Shown here piece after piece: positions 59,413 through 64,000 of a stretch of 64,000 nucleotides of DNA. The notes below the pieces were generated by a model. The model was given only the letters and a program-made list of their open reading frames with translations. It was not told the origin of the DNA and made no database searches. The translations under genes were made by a program, and so were the position numbers. The stretch's first letter is position 1; each line of letters starts with the position of its first letter. Source of the stretch: Odontocerum albicorne (lineage: Eukaryota > Arthropoda > Insecta > Trichoptera > Odontoceridae); NCBI GenBank assembly GCA_949825065.1, contig OX463849.1, forward strand, positions 38,531,852-38,595,851, read 5' to 3'.

Positions 59413-62400
59413 CTACATATGTCTTGTGTTGCCAAAGTTGATTCCACTCTGGTTGGCTCCTTTGTTTGATCCGTATTGCAGGGAGATGACCCCTTGGCCA
59501 GCGCGCATTTGCTCTTCTGTGAAGTTTCTGACATTCTTATCAGCTTCCTTGGGGCCGATCGATGGTTTTCCAAAGTTGCCAGTCTGAAAATGGAAATAAA
59601 TATGTGTCTCATTCAATTTATTTTTATAAGACTATATGTAAAAAAAATAGATATACATCAAATTTAAGAGTCATAAAATACACTATCTAACAGCTTCTGC
59701 AACCGAACTTAAATATTAGGTGTACAAATAAGTTGCCGTCGTTTGACAGAAGTTGGCGCCACCAGTAAGTTATGGTTAAAATTGTCAGATGTAAAACGTC
59801 ATTGTCGTAAGTTTGAACATCTGTCAACAACATAACCTTGAAATATTAGTGAATTTTTAGCAGTATAATATATTATTTTGTGTGCGAAAATGTCAAGTTT
59901 TGAGCCGAATAAGCGTCATTTGCGGGAACTTTTGATTTACTTCTTCAATTTGAAGAAATCTGCAGCTGAGGCGCATCGATTGCTTGTAGAAGCATATGGT
60001 GAGGCTGCCTTAAGTGAGAGAAGTTGTCGTGAGTGGTTTCAAAAGTTTAAGAACGGTGAATTTGACATCGAAGACAAAGAACGTAGCGGAAGGCCGAAAG
60101 TGTACGATGACGCGGAATTGGAAGTATTATTGGATCAAGATTCGTGCCAAACGCAAGAAGAACTTGCACTTACATTAGGAGTGACTCAACAAGCAATTTC
60201 ACATCGGTTGAAATCATTGGGAATGATTCAAAGTCAAGGAAATTGGATCCATATGAACTGACACCGAGAAACGTTAAACGCCGATTTTCCACATGTGAAA
60301 TGCTGCTTGCCAGACATAAACGAAAGGGTTTTCTGCACTGTATAGTCACTGGTGATGAAAAATGGATCCACTATGATAATCCAAAAAGGAAGAAATCATG
60401 GGGAACCCCTGGCCATGCTTCAACATCTACAGCTAAGCCAAATATTCATGGAAAAAAACTCTTGTTGTGTATTTGGTGGGATCAGCTTGGTGTCGTGTAT
60501 TATGAGTTGCTCAAACCGAACGAAACCATTGCTGGGGCTGTCTACCGAGCACAATTGATGAGATTGAGTCGAGCACTCGAGGAAAAGCGCGCCCACTACT
60601 ACTCCAGACACGACAAAATTATTCTCCTGCATGATAATGCTCGTCCACATGTTGCGGCGCCGGTCAAAACCTATTTGGAAACACTCAATTGGGAAGTTTT
60701 ACCCCACCCGCCGTATTCACCAGACATTGCGCCTTCTGATTTCCACTTGTTTCGATCGATGACGCATGGCCTGTCTGAGCAGCACTTCACATCATATGAA
60801 GATACCAAAAATTGGGTCGATTCGTGGATAGCCTCAAAAGATGAATCATTTTTCCGACGCGGTATCCGTATGCTGCCAGAAAGATGGGAAAAAGTAGAGG
60901 CAAGCGATGGGCAATACTTCGAATAAAACATGAGGTTCCGTTCTTTCACAATAAATGCCCAATTTTTGATAAAAAACGGCGGAAACTTATTTGTACACCT
61001 AATAAATATAGAAACATGATTACTAAAGAAAATACTCAATAAATATAAAACCCACTACAATTTTTGATTCTATGTCACAGAAGATACCTGCAACAGGAAT
61101 TATGAATACTATATATCGAACACTTATTGACATAGTGTCAATTTAAAGTATGTACGAGGCGTATCCAGAAAGTAAGTGTACTGAAGCTCTCACGACCGGA
61201 TGGATTTTATTTTCGACATGTTGGCTACACTTCCGTGTAGCCTGACCCTCCCCCTCCGCAACGAGACCGGTTCGAGGTCAGTACGTTGAGAAGTGTCGAC
61301 GCGACAACATGTTTCGTGAAAAATGTCAATCCAATCTCCCGCCAAGTGCGAAATACGCGGCGTCATCCGTTATCTCGTTTGGAAGGGAAAACCTCCGGTT
61401 GAGGTTTATAATGAGGTGAAAACTGCATATGGTGATAAAGCTATGAATCGTACGAGTGTGTACAAGTGGTGTCGCGAGTTTAAAAACGGTCGTACGTCTG
61501 TGCATGATGATCAGAGGAGCAGAAGACCTTCAATTGTGACTGACGAAATTGTGGAAAAAATCGAAAATGCGCTCCGTGACGATCGCAGATTGACTGTGGA
61601 TGAACTTTCTGCGATGTTTCCGCAAATCTCCAGATCTCTACTACACGAAACCATCACAGAAACCCTCGGATATCGGAAACTGTCTGCGAGGTGGGTCCCA
61701 AAACAGCTGACAGACCAACACAAGTTGAGTCGAGTGGAGGCCGGGCAAGAGTTTTTGAGGCGCTGCAAACTCCATGGAGATGAATTTCTCCGCTCCATCG
61801 TTACTGGAGATGAAACTTGGGCTGCACACTACACGCCTAAAACCAAAAGGCGGTCTCAACAGTGGCGTCACACCTCTTCACCCTCCGCCAAAAAGTTCAA
61901 AACCACAATTTCAGCCAAGAAAATCATGGCATCCGTGTTTTGGGACTGTCAAGGCATAATTTTAATTGAATATATGCCTCAAGGGGAGACCATCAACTCT
62001 GCAAGATACTGTGAGACCCTAAAAAAATTGCGGAGGGCGATTCAGAACAAGAGGAGAGGCATGCTGACAAAGAGAGTCTGCCTGCTGCACGACAATGCCA
62101 GACCACACACGGCCAATGCCACGAAGGAACTGCTCGCCTCGTTTAAATGGGATGTCCTGAACCATCCCGCGCATTCCCCTGAACTAGCACCTTCAGATTA
62201 CTATCTCTTTACCTCCCTGAAGCTGCACATGGGTGGAAAAAGGTTTTCAACCGACGAGGAGGTAAAGGAAGTGGAGAAGTGGACGGAGGGGTTGGCGGAA
62301 AACTACTTCGAGGAAGGCATCAAAAAATTGATACTCCGCTTCACCACCTGCATTGAGAGGAATGGCGACTATGTCGAAAAATAGCTTACATATGTACTAC

Positions 62401-64000
62401 GGTAACCACGTAATTTTTTTGTTTAAATAAAAAAAATTGTAACCTACAAAAATTCAGTACACTTACTTTCTGGATATGCCTCGTATTATAAAAAAATCGT
62501 ATTTAATTTCTATGATCAATGAATACTCTTCTCACAAACAGTCGTTATAATGTTTTATTATACAGAAATATGTGAAGTAGATTTTATGAACAGATTACGG
62601 TAGAAATTAAATGTAAATTACATATATATTATAGTATGTTCAGTTCCCCACTTTTTACATCATCTTTTACACTTTCCAAACTTTCAGCCAATGGAAGAAG
62701 GTACTAACTAATGTTATACTCGCATCCATTTTGACATGCTTGAAGCAGAGTTTAAAACATTTGTAATGTGGCACCTTTTAACAGATTTTCTTTCCTTTGT
62801 TCCCTATTTTATTATGTATCAAAATCTTACTTCATTCATAAGAATTATAATTATATAAAGTAATGCTTTCATATTACATTTCACATTAATTTGCCAAACA
62901 GTTATCTGTTACATTGGAAGAGATTTTTATATAGTAATACTCATCTGAATGCAATTAAGTACACATTAATTTAGATAATTACTATGACTATATTTCATGA
63001 AAACTCTAAATGTCAGCCTACAAAACTTTCTTCACCTCTGCATATATAATTTTTCTATTTACTTAAGTTGTATATACTATATTATAACCTGATGAACTAA
63101 TTTTAACAAATCCATTCCTAAAGCATATAGTTGTAAAAAATATTGTACTAACAAGGTCGTGGAGGTCATCTTATTGAACAAGAAAAAAGAATAAAATTAA
63201 AAAAAAAGTCAGTATATAGTATATTAATGAAAGTCTCTCCCTTTTTTCCCACTCTGATAGCCACACAGCCTTGGTGTATCATTTGGTGTCATCACAATAT
63301 TTATTAATAAATTCCCCGCGATATTTCTCTTTTCTAATCAATTTTGTATTTAGAAATAGTTTATTAGAAAGAGGAATAATTTCACGGGGTCAAATTCTTA
63401 TTCTTGTTAGAGATCCTTTACTCAACTAACATATGATAATTGGTTATTTACTTTTATTCACATTCACTCCTGACCTAAAAGTGGCCTAGTACCCGATGGC
63501 CAAAATATTTATTTAGCAATTAGTGTGGTTTTTGTCTAGATACTGAGAGGTAAAAATACTTTCTATTTGCTAAAAAAAACATGATCAGCCAGGCCATGTG
63601 TAATAAATATCCTTGGTTATGCACTAATACACACCTTTTATTAAAAATAAATAAATGAAAGAACAATGTAAAAAAACAGAGAACACTAATTTATATATTC
63701 AAAATCATATGCGGTTCTATGAATAAATACATTTATCAAATTGTGATGGGTATCAAATTGTGAGCTCATACAAGTTACTGTAGCTCACCACGTTTTATAA
63801 CATCATCGGCAGTGGCAATTCAATTAAAAAAAATTGTGAGTAAAAATAAATATATTTATGATGAGGAATAAGAATTAGGTGCCTGGAACACAAAACACAT
63901 ATCAATGCAATTACCTTCCTTCCTAAGGACTGGAGGCATATAATCACAGAGTTAAGATTCCGTCTCTCCCACAGGTCCACAGTTTGGAATGTCTCTTGGG
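59413..64000 (-). CDS. Mp20: Muscle protein 20 / transgelin-like calponin-family protein (3' part)
   Basis: Actin-associated calponin-homology protein of muscle. Two exons are visible. The first (63915-64000, cut by the window edge) encodes QETFQTVDLWERRNLNSVII to LGRK, the end of the calponin-homology domain. The last (59413-59583) encodes TGNFGKPSIGPKEADKNVRN, then FTEEQMRAGQGVISLQYGSN and KGANQSGINFGNTRHM before the stop. The latter contains a calponin-like repeat (LQYGSNKGANQSG) with the NFGNTRHM end typical of insect Mp20 rather than Chd64. Both junctions are phase 0 (donor AAG|GTAATT, acceptor CATTTTCAG). The 4.3-kb intron holds two mariners. Upstream exons lie outside the window. Confidence 0.92.
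59716..61002 (+). mobile_element. Mariner copy, same family as 5223-6510, one frameshift
   Basis: 1,287 bp with TA flanks (59714-59715, 61003-61004). Both termini are TTAGGTGTACAAATAAG. In the Mp20 intron. Confidence 0.93.
59890..60926 (+). pseudogene. Mariner transposase, nearly intact, single-base deletion
   Basis: It is identical in layout to the intact copy. The only evident lesion is near 60247, where GGGTTCC is replaced by GGATCC, deleting one base and shifting the frame just before [22 protein letters not shown] and YSPDIAPSDFHLF are all preserved downstream. Few other differences, so it is a young copy. Confidence 0.92.
61155..62483 (+). mobile_element. Full-length mariner, second intact family
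   Basis: 1,329 bp with TA flanks (61153-61154, 62484-62485). Termini are CGAGGCGTATCCAGAAAGTA and, inward from the right, CGAGGCATATCCAGAAAGTA, continuing AGTGTACTGAA. In the Mp20 intron; an internally deleted relative is at 27683-28636. Confidence 0.94.
61323..62384 (+). CDS. Mariner transposase, intact (353 aa)
   Basis: A DDD cut-and-paste transposase. It starts [20 protein letters not shown], with two N-terminal helix-turn-helix motifs (VYKWCREFKNGRTSVHDD marks the first; LTVDELSAMFPQISRSLLHE the second) and the linker RWVPKQLTD. Catalytic blocks: [12 protein letters not shown] (first Asp), [12 protein letters not shown] (second Asp), HSPELAPSDYYLF (third Asp), 34 residues between the last two. 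YSPDLAP has become HSPELAP, which does not touch a catalytic residue. Length is normal for mariner. No stops. Subfamily not assigned. Confidence 0.93.
   Translation: MSIQSPAKCEIRGVIRYLVWKGKPPVEVYNEVKTAYGDKAMNRTSVYKWCREFKNGRTSVHDDQRSRRPSIVTDEIVEKIENALRDDRRLTVDELSAMFPQISRSLLHETITETLGYRKLSARWVPKQLTDQHKLSRVEAGQEFLRRCKLHGDEFLRSIVTGDETWAAHYTPKTKRRSQQWRHTSSPSAKKFKTTISAKKIMASVFWDCQGIILIEYMPQGETINSARYCETLKKLRRAIQNKRRGMLTKRVCLLHDNARPHTANATKELLASFKWDVLNHPAHSPELAPSDYYLFTSLKLHMGGKRFSTDEEVKEVEKWTEGLAENYFEEGIKKLILRFTTCIERNGDYVEK
62486..63914. other. Remainder of the Mp20 intron
   Basis: AT-rich with no recognised exon or bounded repeat. Confidence 0.45.

Noticed and set aside
1..64000. CRISPR array, operon, riboswitch or bacterial element
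   Set aside because: Spliced genes, LINEs and mariners show this is a eukaryotic nuclear sequence; no regular short repeat-spacer array is present.

Overview
This is an animal nuclear window, almost certainly from an insect. It is AT-rich, its genes have introns with GT/AG splice sites, and it is crowded with mariner-type DNA transposons, short non-autonomous elements and LINE fragments. I could not fix the order; the repeat types occur in several insect orders.

Three host genes are supported. (1) A complete PERK/PEK gene (eIF2-alpha kinase 3, the ER-stress sensor) lies on the minus strand from 45548 to 11792. It has 15 coding exons whose phases all agree and encodes 1,064 residues: signal peptide, luminal sensor domain, one membrane segment and a split cytosolic kinase domain. 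Coding sequence is about 3.2 kb of a 33.8-kb span; the rest is introns loaded with mobile elements. (2) mRpS6 (mitochondrial small-subunit protein bS6m) is a complete two-exon gene at 49066-49594 on the plus strand, divergent from PERK. (3) An Mp20/transgelin-type calponin gene on the minus strand has its last exon at 59413-59583 and its penultimate exon cut by the window edge at 63915-64000.

Layout. 1-11.7 kb lies beyond the PERK stop and holds degraded LINEs, small elements and an apparently intact mauritiana-type mariner (5223-6510). 11.8-45.5 kb is PERK. Its introns carry four mariner-type copies or derivatives (13698-14402, 22307-23554, 27683-28636, 40054-41300), a further Tc1/mariner remnant (41923-42468), pogo/Tigger-like elements, an hAT-like element with an 8-bp target duplication, five TTAA-flanked MITEs from four families, several LINE fragments and a 4.4-kb BEL/Pao LTR retrotransposon that keeps gag and protease but lacks reverse transcriptase and integrase. 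45.5-49 kb is intergenic, with a minisatellite, an unrecognised possible exon and a LINE remnant. 49.1-49.6 kb is mRpS6, with a dead mariner starting 100 bp past its stop codon. 51-59 kb is gene-poor: nested LINEs, a tRNA-derived SINE and a 68-bp perfect palindrome. 59.4-64 kb is the Mp20 3' end, whose large intron carries two mariners, one with an intact transposase (61155-62483).

The host genes do not form a shared pathway. No new defence or regulatory system was found. The points most worth following are the cluster of TTAA-flanked MITEs, the gag-protease-only BEL element with near-identical LTRs, the two intact mariner transposases, internal-deletion derivatives with readable breakpoints, and the zero-spacer palindrome.
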